This document shows positions 1-11,640 of a DNA stretch of 64,000 nucleotides, one piece after another. A program made the position numbers and the translations under genes. The notes beneath the pieces are model-generated. The model was given only the letters and a program-made list of their open reading frames with translations. It ran no database searches and was not told the DNA's origin. Source of the stretch: Ahaetulla prasina (taxonomy: Eukaryota; Chordata; Lepidosauria; Squamata; Colubridae); assembly GCF_028640845.1 (NCBI RefSeq), contig NC_080540.1, forward strand, positions 98,431,561-98,495,560, in the 5' to 3' direction. Within the stretch, counting starts at the first letter, position 1, and each line of letters starts with the position of its first letter.

Positions 1-489
1 GAATTCTCCTAAATATCTCAAGAAGGTTTCTTGCTATTGACCATGGCATTCTTTTTGAGGTTGCCTCTCATTTTTTAAAAAATAAATATGCAGGAATGGG
101 AGAGAGAGAAAGTTCTTGAGTGAACTGTTCTATGTGATTTTTTAATGCTTGACATTTGTCTCATACCTTTCAAAACATCTGTCCAAAACCATCAGGAAAG
201 ATCTTATATAGTATGGGATTTGGTCTCAATAATGAACTTGCTTAAATGTCAAAAATATGGAAGCATCTAGATTGGTGGTTCTTACAAAGGGGGTAATTTG
301 GGAATATCCTGGCGGTAATGGAGCATTTTGCAATTGCTTGTTTGTGAGTTAAGAATCTAGTTTGGAATCGCTGCTGCTGAAATGCTACTATAAAGCAACG
401 AAGTCTGAGGTTTTGGGAGGGTGAGCACAGTGACATTATTTGACATCAGGTAAATTGGGATAAACAGTTTAAGAACCATTGGTCTAGAT

Positions 490-675
490 CAGTGCTTCTC
501 AATTATTTTCTGTCATGCCCCCCTAGGAAGAAGAAAACATTTTTCGCGCCCCCCGCGCGACTGTAAACACGGGGCTTAGCTTGTTATGACAGTGTTTGCC
601 GAGGTCAAACGCGCTCCCCTTTACGGAGCCTTGCGCCCCCCCTGGGGGGCCCGCCCCACTATTTGAGAAGCACTG
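490..675. mobile_element. hAT-type MITE, perfect 8-bp TSD
   Basis: The termini CAGTGCTTCTCAA and TTGAGAAGCACTG are inverted repeats. They are flanked by the identical 8-mer gtctagat at 482-489 and 676-683. The body is GC-rich and non-coding. An 8-bp duplication and CA...TG ends are hAT hallmarks. Confidence 0.85.
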
Positions 676-3600
676 GTCTAGATGCAGATGAAGAGCAACT
701 AAAGACGCAGAAGGGTGAGGCTATGAGAAAAATGGTCTATTGCCATTAATGTGCCTTTGAAACTTGGGGATATGAGGCTGATAGAATTCCTAGACTGTGA
801 TGTAGCCTGTCATAACTTATGTAATTGTGTGATTGCGTATATTTCAATATATTTATAATTCCCCATTAGGTTAGTGCAGATGGCATAGTGCTATCCTGGT
901 AATCCATAACTTAGTCTACTCCTATTATGTCTACTAAAAAGTAAGTATCAAATGTATTAAATATACCAAAAGTGGCAGTAAAGTTGAAATGTAATAACAT
1001 ATAAAAGTCCATGACAAATAATATAAGCAGTCCTATATGTTTATTAAAAAATATAGCCCATTGAGCTTAACGGGATTGACCATGGGATTGCTGTCAGAGC
1101 CAAACATTCTCTGCCTAATTTTGTCTAATATATGATAAAAATACCACAAAAACCATGTTTAAAATTCTTTGTCACTACAAAGGATGAGAAATAAATCAAG
1201 CAAATTAATCAAGATTACTTAAATGGAATACATAAATTTGGGCTGTAACACTAGGTGTTCCTACCCTCAAAGGACCAGTCTAATTATTTTTAAGTGGTTA
1301 AAGTTTTTAGCCCTCTGACTAAATCCCATGATCCAATTTAAATCAGAATCCAACAAACCATTTTTTATCCAGGGCCAAGTGATGAAGTGCTAGTATAGAA
1401 ACCTGGAGACAGGGAGTTCTAATGTTACTTTAGGAATGAAAGCTAGCTGGATGACTTTGGCCCAGTCACTCTCTTTCAACTTAACCCAATTCACAGGGCT
1501 GCTGTTGTGGGGAAAATAGGAGGAGGAAGGAAAGATGTTATCTGCCTTGAGTTACTTATAAAATTTAAAAAAGGTGAATAAGAATCTTATAAGTAACATA
1601 AATATATAAAGAGAAGGAAAAATCATGATTATCAGCATTCTTTACCACAAAAGAATTTTTACCAGCTTTGTTACAGTTATAGGCAAAATTAAAAATAATG
1701 AGAAACATGGAGTGGTACAGCACACTAGAAGTTTTGATGGTATTGTTTTAGGTCAGAGGTTCCCAAACTTATCACGGCATCCTAAATGTTTCCACAATTT
1801 TTTTCACAACAGCCCTAGACCAAAACTATGAACTACCTCAAGCTGATAGCTTGCAATCCTGTAGTGTTCCAAGTTGCAATAGCACAGTTTGGACACCACC
1901 TTTTCAGGTGTTTCTCTGTCCCTTTCCAACTTGCTGTATATCTCCAAGTGATTGTTAAAACACTGACATAACATCAGGGCATTGAAAGAATACGTCTACT
2001 TTTTTAAAATATGAAGTTACTTTGCACTGATTGCAGTTAACCAGTTTGGTGAATCAAATCCAAATATAGTCCCTGGAAAGAAATAAGGGAGAAAAGTTAC
2101 CTTCCTTGAGCATCTTTCTGAGAAAATATTACCCTGGCACCACTATCTTATTCCCAATTTTCTACTGAATTTTATTGTTTTGTGTTTGTTTTATGTGGCA
2201 AGTGAGCTTTTGGTCTAATGAACTGAGCAGCTCTTTTATTCCCCCTACTTTTATGGATGGAGCTTATATATACAGGAGTATCATAGCTTCACATTTTAGC
2301 ACATACACCAAAACATCCATCTATGTGAGAAAAGTATTTTGAATTTCCATAACAAGAACAGTTTATAGTATATTATTATTATAGGGATCTACACATAGTG
2401 ACCTAAGGCAAGTTATTCAAGGCTTCCACAATTTGTGAGCCACAACTTGCATGAGCTACCGGATGCACTGAGTGGCTTGCCTATGCTTCCTTAAGGACAT
2501 TTCTAAGGCTTTTTAGACCTGCAAAAATAGGGTGGATGAAAGCAGCTTGCTGACAGACTGCTGTCTCTGGCTGCAGAACCAGGTTGGGTGGGGCAAAAGG
2601 GAATCCAAGTAGTAACACAGTGCGCAAAAAGAAAAGCCAACTTCTGTTTTCCGATGATTCCACAGTCGCAACAACAAATGTTCTCGTACTCATTCAATTC
2701 ATGCATCAGTATCTTTAGTTTGTATTTTCTTAAATAATAACCCTAACACTGTTTAAAAACCTCACACAAACAAGACAAATCTGTATTTTACAACCATTTA
2801 AATAATGCATAAACATGAGCAGCAACTGATAAAATCCTTCCAAAATCTGAGGCTCCATTAAACAATTAAAGTCACCACAATGGGTAAATAGGGTAAATAG
2901 GTATATTAAACAAGGCTCTCCCAATACATCCTCTATGCTTCATTATAAGATATAACAATTTGTTTCCATCCCTGCAAAATTCAGAAACTTGACTAGGCAG
3001 CTCCAGAAGTTACTGTGTCATAGGATGACTGAGCAAACTGAGTTTATTTTAGGAGAATTGGATAGTCTTTTGGATGAGCACCTGCGCATGCCTAAAACCA
3101 GAAGATATTAGGGCACTGACATCAGCTTAGCATAGAGCTAACTGTATAAACAAATATTCAACCAATGTTCCCTTCATTTTCCCCATCTCAGATATAACAA
3201 TTTGATCTGAATTATCTTGCCTTGAGTCGTAGTCCCACTATGAGTTCCCAATTAAAGGAGTTAATATCAAAGAATTTTTATTCTGAAACACCAATATTCT
3301 TTGGAAGTATTTTTCTCCCCACTTTTACTCAGTATCACTATTCGCAGTCAAATTACCTTTCCTAAAGTGACCTGCCGTGTGTTATTGGTTTGAGGTTCCA
3401 CTTGGGTCCTTCAGTTACAGCTGATGTGACCAGAAATGGGAAATCAAGTGAAAGACTTCTGCAGAAACTATGGTGAGTCTTACGGTGGTGGCAGCTGCCA
3501 GGGACAAAAATCTTTCTGAGGCTGGAGAGATAGTTGCTAAAATAAGAGGGTTGAGTTGTCAGGACCAGTTGTAAAAGCTCTTCCCACCAGCATGCTGCTG

Positions 3601-4039
3601 TAACGCATCAAACAAAAAACACACCATCTATGCCTACACTTTCAAATACTAGGAGAATCATAGCTATCCACCAGAACGACGGACATGACATCCATCAACC
3701 CGACTCTGTAGAAATGGGCTTATTCCCCCGTTTTTATTTTTTTGCTTCTGTCCGGGAATACATATTGATTTGATGACCAATTGTAAAGTGCATCCCATTC
3801 CAAACAAAGCTGCACGACAAGATTTTATTCTCACAACAAGGAAACGGTTAAAGTGGGTGAGAACAGACCTCCCCGGAATTACACAAACGGTCTCGTACCC
3901 GTCAGAGGCCACTTATCTACTTTAGACCAACAATCGAGTCCTTATGAATAATGCTTCTAAAAACAATTTCAGTCGTAAACAAGTGGATGTCTTGCAAATG
4001 TCCAGGAATAGAAAACGAGCGCATAAAATGTCACTGATG
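676..4039. other. Intergenic/intronic sequence left of the CpG island
   Basis: Apart from the SINE at 1395-1592 I see no exon-like frame with good splice sites and no clear repeat. It is AT-rich. Short frames on both strands look like chance. Confidence 0.5.
1395..1592 (+). repeat. SINE, tRNA-derived with Bov-B-like tail (Sauria type), partial
   Basis: It contains the body typical of this family: gagttctaatg (B-box region), gctggatgactttggcccagtcactct, cacaggg and ggggaaaataggaggagga. It ends with the Bov-B-like tail ccttgagttacttataaaa. The head is decayed. Confidence 0.65.
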
Positions 4040-5450
4040 TAAAAACGTGCGGATAGCTTGCAAATTACAATCGACCGTAGTTAACACATTGAGGCCGGCC
4101 TCCCTTTCACTGCCCCAACCTCCAAAAGTCGCGCTTCGAACCATTTTTCCACCACGCTACTTAGGAGCGCAGTCGGGCAGCCGCGAAGAGGACCGCCGCT
4201 CCTCCGGATCCCCGAGTAATCCTTTCGCTGTGATCCCATCCTACTTTAAATCGCTGAGCGTCATTTCTACGTGCAATACCGCCGTAAAAAGCGGCTTCCC
4301 AGAGCGCATGCGCCCATCCATCCGCATCTCGCCCTACTTTCAACACCGGAGAGGGAGACCTAACCCGGGCTGCACAAAAACTCAGGCGCGCTGACAAGTC
4401 TCCCAAACCGCTACCGTGTGAAAACGGTGTGCTTTATTTACAGGTTTCGGTCCATTCCCCGGCTCAGCATTTGATCCAGACCCCACAGGACTGTAAAAAG
4501 TGTCGATCCCAACAGCGTGCACCCGTCATTTTCCAACACCCCCCCACCCAACACCCACCCACCCCCCGCCGCCTTTTGTCCTGCTTCTTCGGGAACCGCA
4601 GCTAAGCCACCTCTGCTAAACCCGCTCCTACGAGGAGAGGACGAAGAGGTGACCCCTAGAAGCAGCGAGACGTACAGCAGCTGCAGCCGGGAGAAGGATG
4701 GCGCGGCGGCGGGGGGGGGGAGTTTGTGCCATGACCAACCGGCAAAGATACCTCATTTTCTTACAATTTGGGGGAGGGGGGAAACCCTCCCCCTTTTTTA
4801 AAGCCCTCGGACTGCAGCATAGGCGCCGCGGGCGAAGGGGCCGAGAGACTTACCCAAGAAAAGCCAGATGGAGCCTCCAGAGACAAGCAAAAGGGTGAGC
4901 ATGCCTGCCGGAGCGGGCTGCAGCATGGGCGGCCTGAGGCGCGAAGGCAGCTCGAGGAGGTTGGGGCGGGGAGGGGGGGGGGAAGAGAGAAACTGCAGCA
5001 AACTCGCTGCAGTGACAGCGGCGGCGCTCGCCCGGCTGCCAGGCGCAAGCCCGCCTGCCGCTGCGTTCCCGCGGCGGCGAAGGGTGGTTTTTTTTTTTTT
5101 AAGCCCCGCCCCTCGTCCCCGGCTCTCGCGCCCGGCCTCTGGAGAGAAGGCGACGTGCCCCTCGACGCCACAAAGGTGGTGGCGCGCGCCTGGCCAACCC
5201 ACGCAGCCCACCTACCTGCCGTTCTCCCGGCGCGGCGTAGCAATCCTCTCCTTGCGAGCCCGCCTCGACCCTAGCGGGCGGAGAAGGCGTGGCCCAGCCC
5301 CCGGTTACCGGCCACGGGGCTGGAAAAAAAGCCCGTCGTCGAGCAGAAAGACCTCGTCCGGCGTTCAGCGAAGGTCGGAGGTGTCCTCCGGTATGCATCG
5401 GATTGCAGCGTCTCGCCTGAAAAACCTTTGTTCAGCTCCGTTATTCAGCC
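4040..5450. promoter_or_regulatory. CpG island, probable promoter/first exon of an unidentified gene
   Basis: This is the only large GC-rich, CpG-dense stretch in an AT-rich window (for example 4640-5330). It is typical of a housekeeping-type promoter. Several long overlapping open frames exist on both strands, but they are the expected by-product of high GC. On the plus strand, ATG 4868 opens MEPPETSKR before a donor-like AAGG|GTGAGC at about 4895. On the minus strand, an ATG at 4902 opens a hydrophobic run (MLTLLLVSGGSIWLFL) and meets a strong donor TTGG|GTAAGT at 4853. I recognise neither peptide. I looked for RAD50, IRF1, KIF3A and P4HA2 starts, the neighbours of mammalian IL5/CSF2, and saw none. 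Confidence 0.6.
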
Positions 5451-5691
5451 AATCCGGCTCCGTGGTTGATTTGACAAGCGAGGTTCGTGTATTGCTATAG
5501 TCACAGTCCCGTTCTACCTCTTGTGTGTACTGAAGCAACTGGACGGTTTTTGAAATAGTCCGCGGGGGTGGGGAGGGACATGGTGTAAATTGGCAGTTCA
5601 CCTCAAGGAGTTTTTTATTAATTTTTTTTTTTAAAGTATCATGAAATTCTTAGATCATGGATAGCATCTCCTTTGTGAAGTGATTGGATTG

Positions 5692-6275
5692 AATAACAGA
5701 GATGGAAGGGACCTTGGAGATCTTCTAGTCCAACCCCCTGCTCAAGCAGGAGACCCTATACATTCCAGACAAGGGGCTGTCCAGGCTATTCTTAAAAGCG
5801 TCGGTGATGGAGCACCCACAGTTTCTGAAGGTTAATTATTCTCATTAATAGGAAATTTCTCCTTAATTCTAAGTTGCTTCTCCTCTTGATTAGTTTCCAT
5901 CCATCGTTTCTTGTCTTCCATTCTGGTGCTTTGGAAAATAGCACCAACTATCTTCTTTGTGGCAGCCTCTCAAATATTGAAACACTGTCATGTCACTCCT
6001 ACTCCTTCTTTTCACTAGACTAGACAAACCCAATTCCTGCAACTGTTCTTCATATGTTTTAGTCCCCAGCCCACTAATCATCTTTGTTGTTGTTTACTGC
6101 ATTCTTTCTAGACCAGGGGTGTCAAACTCATGTCATCATGGCTACTTCACGTGACGTATCGGGACTTTTTTCCCTTCACTAAACTAGACGTGGTCAGCGT
6201 GTGACACATTTGGGCCACGGGCTAGGAGTTTGACAGCCCTGTTCTAGAGTGTCTACATTTTTTTAATAATATGAA
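5692..6275 (-). mobile_element. CR1 LINE 3' end, interrupted by a hAT MITE
   Basis: Antisense CR1 3' region: it opens aacagagatggaagggaccttgg and carries agtccaaccccctgctcaag and ctccttaattctaagttgc. Its sequence resumes after the MITE at 6114-6241 (tctagagtgtctacatttttttaa). There is no open frame. The MITE is therefore younger than this CR1 copy. Confidence 0.75.
6114..6241. mobile_element. hAT-type MITE inserted in CR1
   Basis: Termini CAGGGGTGTCAAACTC and GAGTTTGACAGCCCTG. Near-identical 8-bp flanks are ttctagac (6106-6113) and ttctagag (6242-6249). Confidence 0.8.
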
Positions 6276-6436
6276 TTGAACAGGAACAGACCACCTGCTC
6301 CTTTCATCTGATTACTCTCAGTTTCTGTATTATTATTTTCTATCTTCAAGTCAGTTTTGACTTCTGCTGATGCTTGGACAAGTCCCTGCTGTTTTTTTGG
6401 CAATGTTTTTTGAAAGTGGTTTGCAATTGATTGATT

Positions 6437-6545
6437 CCTAGGGCTGAGACAGACTAACTGGCCCAAGGTTACCCAGCTGGCTTTGTACCTAAGGCAGGAC
6501 TGCAACTCACAGTCACTCAATTTCTAGCCTGGTTCCTCTATCTGT
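6437..6545 (-). repeat. Old SINE fragment (Sauria type)
   Basis: Antisense remnant: gggctgagacagactaactggcccaagg, cccagctggctttgtacc, aactcacagtc, ctagcctggttcc. These match the middle and head of the SINE at 7665-7838, with many changes. Confidence 0.5.
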
Positions 6546-6756
6546 ACACTACCCATTGGCTATCATTCCTAAAAGAGGGTGGAGGACACGGGTAAGTGTA
6601 AAGCAGGTTTCCTGTCCAGATGTTTGTACTTTAAAAACTGTGCAGTAATCAAAAGTTCCCTATGCATAACAGAGAAATTGTGAGATTATTATCAAAACAG
6701 AGATATGCATATTACAAAGCCTTGTCTTCCATTACCTGCCAGCCAGGTTGCCAATA

Positions 6757-7118
6757 CAGGTAGTCCTCAAATTACAACAGTTACATTGACAATGAAAACA
6801 CTGACTTATAACCATTTTTCACTCTTATGGCCGTTGCACCATCCCCATCATCCCATGATCAAAATTCAGGTGCTTGGCAACTGACTCTTACTTATGATGG
6901 TTGCAGTATCTTGGGATCATGTGATCACCCTTTTTGATCTGACAAGCAAAGTCAATGGGGAAGCAGATTCAATTAACAACTGTGTTACTAACTGCAGTGA
7001 TTCACTTAACAAAATTAGCAAGAAAAGTCATAAAATGGGACAAAATTCAATTAACAACTGTCTCACTTAGCAACAGAAATTTTGGGCTCCATTGTGATCA
7101 TATGTTGAGGACTACCTA
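6757..7118. mobile_element. TA-flanked MITE (Tc1/mariner-like), about 360 bp
   Basis: Long terminal inverted repeats: CAGGTAGTCCTCAAATTACAAC at the left and gttgaggactacct at the right. It follows a TA. Related full copies lie at 23168-23550 and 56837-57234 and share the inner motif cacttaacaa...agcaacagaaattttgggct. No transposase frame is seen. Confidence 0.7.
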
Positions 7119-7184
7119 CTGTCATTTTTCATCAGGCACTTTCTATACCAGAGATGCTCAATGTCAGCAACTTTAAGACATGTG

Positions 7185-7480
7185 AACTTCAACTGCTGCC
7201 TCAAGGTTCGCAGTCTCAAACTGATCTCAGATAAAGATGAAGCCTCTATCATCTCTGCTGGATTTGCCCAGGTAGCATCCAACTCTGAGGGAATGTGACT
7301 AATTACATCCTCCAAATATTTAGTGAATTCATTGCAATGGCCCAGCTGACAAACCTCTGACTCAGTTTCCCTAATATAGGTATTTAGATATGTTGTCATA
7401 GGATAGGTAACTTGGATAGGGATAAAGCTGTGCAGCAGGGTAACCAGCAGCAGTATCCCTAACTTGTTTCTCAAGCCCTA
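7185..7480 (-). other. Open minus-strand segment with hydrophobic start, unassigned
   Basis: A minus-strand frame of about 95 codons reads LRNKLGILLLVTLLHSFIPI at its start and later EVCQLGHCNEF. The first codon is TTG, not ATG, and an in-frame TAG lies two codons upstream. That TAG could double as an acceptor AG, though without a good pyrimidine run. Its last part (actttaagacatgtgaacttcaa) looks repeat-derived and then runs into the TA-flanked MITE. It could be a lone exon, a decayed mobile-element gene, or chance. I recognise no family. Confidence 0.2.
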
Positions 7481-7664
7481 ACTCCGCAAAGAGTCTCTCA
7501 TGTCCATTTATGTATCTCCCACAGAGTGACTCCATAAACAATTGTCACTCCAATTTCCATACCCCTTGGTATTTTGACTGCTGCAACATCTTTTATTTAG
7601 CTTTCCTCAATCTATTATTTTGACAAACAATTCCAAGTCAATGAACATACCTAATACCTAACTT

Positions 7665-7838
7665 TTTCCCTTTTCTGTTTTCTCCACACAGCAACCCTGT
7701 GAGATGGGTTGGGCTGAGAAAGAATGACTGGCTCAAAGTCACCCAGCTGGCTTTCATGCCTAGTAAGGTGGAACTAGAACTCACCAGTCTCCTGGTTTTC
7801 AGCCTGGCACCTTAGCCACTAGACCAAACCGGCTCCGA
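7665..7838 (-). repeat. SINE, Sauria type, near full head and body
   Basis: Read on the minus strand it begins gagccggtttggtctagtgg (A-box region), then gagttctagttcc (B-box region), gctgggtgactttgagccag and cccatctcacagggttg. The Bov-B-like tail is missing. Confidence 0.7.
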
Positions 7839-8879
7839 TATCCAAGATCAAATCATAGATAATGATATTATAGGCAGATCTGCCACTTAATAGCACAAAC
7901 CAGATCCCAAGGTACTCATAGCCCCCCTACCAGGCTTCTGAGATGAGGTGGGAGAGGGGAAGAGATTGGTCAAAGGTTCCCCTGGTCTCCATTCCTACTC
8001 CTGCTGTATTTCTATTGTCTTGTTATGCTTTTATTACTTCTTGAGCTGTTCCATCAGTCATGGGACAATAGACATGCCAGTTCCTCCAAGATATACTCTC
8101 ACCCACTGTACAACCACCATTCAAACAATGTGGCTGTTCACTTTTGATTCTTACTGTACATTCTTGACCTAGACCATGGAGGTCACTAAAAGTTCAGTCT
8201 CAAAATGGTGTGTGTGTACCAATCTTCACATTATTCCATTTACTGAAAGAAGAAGAAGCCAGAATGTACTAGCCTCTAAGTAGAAACCCTTAGGCTCCAC
8301 CCATGATGGCAGTGGGCAGTTTAGAATGTTTGCATTTTTTAAAACAAGTAGAATGGCTTATTAATGCTCCATTCTTGATCTACTTTCAGAACTGCTTGCC
8401 TATAAATAAATACAGAAAGTCCCTGTCCTCAGGCCTACAGTCTATCAAAAAATATGTAGAACAAAAAGGTGATGAGAAGAGAACAAAGTACCCCTACTCA
8501 AATAATCAGAGCAACAGCGAGGGAAGATGTCCATTCCTGCTTCTTTGTATCTTTCTCATGAAGCAATTATTTCTGATTATGCTTTACGTACCAACACTGA
8601 GCTGGAAGACAGAACCAACAACCACAGTGTTATTGTTTTATTAAAACCCACCTTTTTCATGTTGGGATACCTTCCTCCCCTTCCTCCCCACCCCCCCATG
8701 TTATTCTTGAAAGTTCTTTCTTGGTTGATTAAATTCAGCTTTAATTGAATGTCAATTCTAAATTATGGAATATTGATTGGATAATATGATAATAAGAGTC
8801 AGTTATTCAGGGGGAAATCTGTTTTTCAAATCTAGTGTCAGCCAATTCCTAGATTGATTTTGACAAGTCAGCATCTCTT

Positions 8880-8998
8880 AGCCTAATTTACCTCACAGGG
8901 GGGTGGAGTTGTTGTTTTGTGGAGAAAGAATAGGAGAAGGAATGCTAAGCTACCTAGAACACGCAAGAGGAAAGGCAGGATATAAATTAGGGAACTGA
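8880..8998 (+). repeat. SINE fragment, Sauria type 3' part
   Basis: Contains cctcacaggggggtggagttgttg, agaataggagaaggaa and the tail aaaggcaggatataaatta. The head is lost. Confidence 0.5.
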
Positions 8999-9963
8999 TC
9001 AAGCAAATTAACGATTAAGATTTACAAAATCCAGATTGAAAATCCTCATTCATCCATGAAACACAATGGGTGACTCCATCCCATTCACCTCTCTTCCAAG
9101 ATTGTTAGAGGGATAAAATTGGAAAATACAAGCTAAATCGTATATAACTCCTTGAGTTTATTAAACTTTATTGAGTTTATTAAAAGTTGTATGAAATGAA
9201 AATATATGAAGACAATGATTACAGTAAAAACGTAAGAAAAACTTATGGTAAAACATATTTTTCTCACCTATGAAAATATAGCCTAACCCTAACTCTGTGG
9301 GGATCCTTTCTGTTCCCAGTCCTGTTTAGTGAAAAACAATACATCCAAAAATAGCAAGAAAGGTTCATCTACAATAAAGGTTCAAAGGTGTTGTTAGTGT
9401 TGTGAATGGAAAAGAAAAATGCTCACAGCCTCCAGGGATGGGAAGCAGCATTATTTTTTGAACCAGGGACACAAACAATTTTTTTGCTCTTAAGGTTAAG
9501 TAGATCTTACACACAGAAGATGCTGGAATCATAATTTAGAGATGTGACTCTACATTTAGAAAATCTTGTTTGAAAAGAGTCTGTCCTGTACTGTGAAGTG
9601 GTAAAATGTATATTGTTAACATGTTGCTCAAAATTCATGTCAAATTTTACTATAAATTCTAATCATAAAGTCACAATATTTCCTGCAAGGGAGCTAAATT
9701 CATTTTACTTATCATTTGATCACTCTTTCTTGATAGAGTGAGGAAAGCAGAGGAAAAGTAGGATATATAATATACTGTTGAAAACTAGATACCATTCTAT
9801 TCGTTCCTCTGCTTTACAAAGGGAAAAGGAGAAGGAAGATGATGTGATCTTTGTATGTTATGATGAAATAATTCCAACCCATATTGTATCTCTTACCTAG
9901 AGAAAATTTAATCTTAGGTAGATAGCATGAAACCCATTTCTGGATCAGGAAACCCTGTTCATG

Positions 9964-9994
9964 TTTATTATTATTATTATTATTATTATTTATT
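9964..9994. repeat. (TTA)n microsatellite
   Basis: About ten TTA units at the 3' tail of the LINE. Confidence 0.9.
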
Positions 9995-10179
9995 TGATTT
10001 TTATACCGCCCTTCTCCCGAAGGACTCAGGGCGGTGTACAGGCAAGATAAAACCAACAATACAATATACCATTTAAAATGCAATTTAAAAAACTTATTTA
10101 AATTAGCCTGAAAATTAAAATTTGCCATGAACTAAAAACCCCATTTAAAATTAATGAAAATTTAACATTAAAATTCAAT

Positions 10180-11400
10180 TTAAGCCAACCCCGCGCGGAT
10201 AAAGAGGTGTGTCTTCAGTTCGCGACGGAATGTCCGAAGGTCAGGTATTTGGCGTAAACCCGGGGGAAGCTCGTTCCAGAGTGTGGGAGCCCCCACAGAG
10301 AAGGCCCTTCCCCTGGGGGCCGCCAGCCGACATTGCTTGGCGGACGGCACCCTGAGAAGTCCCTCTCTGTGAGAGCGTACGGGTCGGTGGGAGGCATGTG
10401 GTAACAGCAGGCGGTCCCGTAAGTACCCAGGTCCTAAGCCATGGAGCGCTTTAAAGGTCATAACCAACACCTTAAAGTGCACTCGGAAGGCCACAGGTAG
10501 CCAGTGCAGTCTGCGCAGGAGTGGTGTTACGTGGGAGCTACGCGTAGCTCCCTCTATCACCCGCGCAGCTGCATTCTGGACTAACTGAAGCCTCCGAGTG
10601 CACTTCAAGGGGAGCCCCATGTAGAGAGCATTACAATAATCCAAGCGAGAGGTAACGAGCGCATGAGTGACTGTGCATAAGGCATCCCGATCAAGGAAGG
10701 GGCGCAACTGCCGAACCAGGCGAACCTGGTGGAAGGCCCTCCTGGAGACGGCCGTCAAATGATCTTCAAACGACAGCCGATCATCCAGGAGGACACCCAA
10801 GTTGCGCACCCTATCCTTTGGGGCCAGTAACTCGCCTCCAACAGCCAGCCACGGCTGCAGCTGACTGAATCGGGATGCCGGCATCCACAGCCACTCCGTC
10901 TTGGAGGGATTAAGCTTGAGCCTGTTTCTCCCCATCCAGACCCGTACGGCTTCCAAACACCGGGACAGCACTTCAACAACTTCATTGGGGTGGCCCGGGG
11001 TGGAAAAGTACAGCTGAGTGTCATCAGCGTACTGCTGGTATCTCACCCCGAAACCACTGATGATCTCACCCAACGGCTTCATGTAGATGTTGAACAGCAG
11101 GGGCGAGAGAATCGACCCCTGTGGGACCCCACAAGTGAGGCACCTCGCGGTCGACCTCTGCCCCCCTGTCAACACCATCTGCAACCGGTTGGAGAGATAG
11201 GAGGAGAACCACCGATATACGGTGCCTCCCACTCCCAATCCCCCCAACCGGCGCAGCAAGATACCATGGTCGATGGTATCGAACGCCGCTGAGAGGTCTA
11301 ATAGGACCAGGGCAGAGGAATAACCCCTGTCCCTGGCCCTCCAGAGATCATCCACCAATGCGACCAAAGCTGTCTCATCTGGGATTGCCCTGAAGACCAT
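10180..11400 (-). CDS. LINE ORF2 C-terminal part: reverse transcriptase, uninterrupted
   Basis: This 406-codon frame is not a host gene. Visible motifs are AFDTIDH at residues 39-45 (first catalytic Asp block), GVPQGSILSPLLF at 91-103, and the catalytic YADD at 124-127. Thumb and C-terminal motifs follow: LDYCNALY, LHWLPV and LWNELPPGLR. The N-terminal endonuclease and the RT start are absent because of 5' truncation; the Met at 11398 is incidental. The lack of stops over 1.2 kb points to a fairly recent insertion. Confidence 0.85.
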   Translation of the reverse strand: MVFRAIPDETALVALVDDLWRARDRGYSSALVLLDLSAAFDTIDHGILLRRLGGLGVGGTVYRWFSSYLSNRLQMVLTGGQRSTARCLTCGVPQGSILSPLLFNIYMKPLGEIISGFGVRYQQYADDTQLYFSTPGHPNEVVEVLSRCLEAVRVWMGRNRLKLNPSKTEWLWMPASRFSQLQPWLAVGGELLAPKDRVRNLGVLLDDRLSFEDHLTAVSRRAFHQVRLVRQLRPFLDRDALCTVTHALVTSRLDYCNALYMGLPLKCTRRLQLVQNAAARVIEGATRSSHVTPLLRRLHWLPVAFRVHFKVLVMTFKALHGLGPGYLRDRLLLPHASHRPVRSHREGLLRVPSAKQCRLAAPRGRAFSVGAPTLWNELPPGLRQIPDLRTFRRELKTHLFIRAGLA

Positions 11401-11404
11401 CCAG

Positions 11405-11640
11405 AAGCTATATTGGTTCAGAATGCAACAACATGGATAGCAATAGGTCTACCTTAGTATTTCCATGTCATACCACTGCCCACTGGCCCCCAATAGGCCT
11501 CTGTATTCAATTCACGGACTTCACCAACATGACACATACCAGATTACAGTATTTGTATAACTGCCTAGTTCCTGTTATTCTGCTCATCCTATAGGGGAAG
11601 GCTCTAATGGTTCCAGGAGATGTGTGTTCTTTGTTGCTTG
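11405..11640 (+). mobile_element. LINE fragment (CR1/L2-type C-terminus), decayed
   Basis: Translation reads LVQNATTWIAIG, followed after a stop by a decayed H..PL...P stretch and VFNS. This is the decayed counterpart of LVQNAAAR...LHWLP...F in LINE C-termini. It lies opposite in strand to, and abuts, the LINE at 9962-11402. Confidence 0.4.

Larger units (their letters stand above)
9962..11402 (-). mobile_element. L2-like LINE, 5'-truncated, with intact reverse-transcriptase frame and 3' UTR
   Basis: Non-LTR retrotransposon of the CR1/L2 superfamily. The open frame is 10180-11400; the 3' UTR is 9990-10179, with the conserved gcccttctcccgaaggactcagggcggtgtacag. A (TTA)n tail lies at 9964-9994. 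The truncated 5' end is at about 11402, where a separate LINE scrap begins. Confidence 0.85.

Noticed and set aside
4761..5500. Several 100-210 codon frames on both strands in the CpG island
   Set aside because: Overlapping, low-complexity Arg/Pro/Ala-rich frames expected from high GC; no domain and no consistent splice structure.
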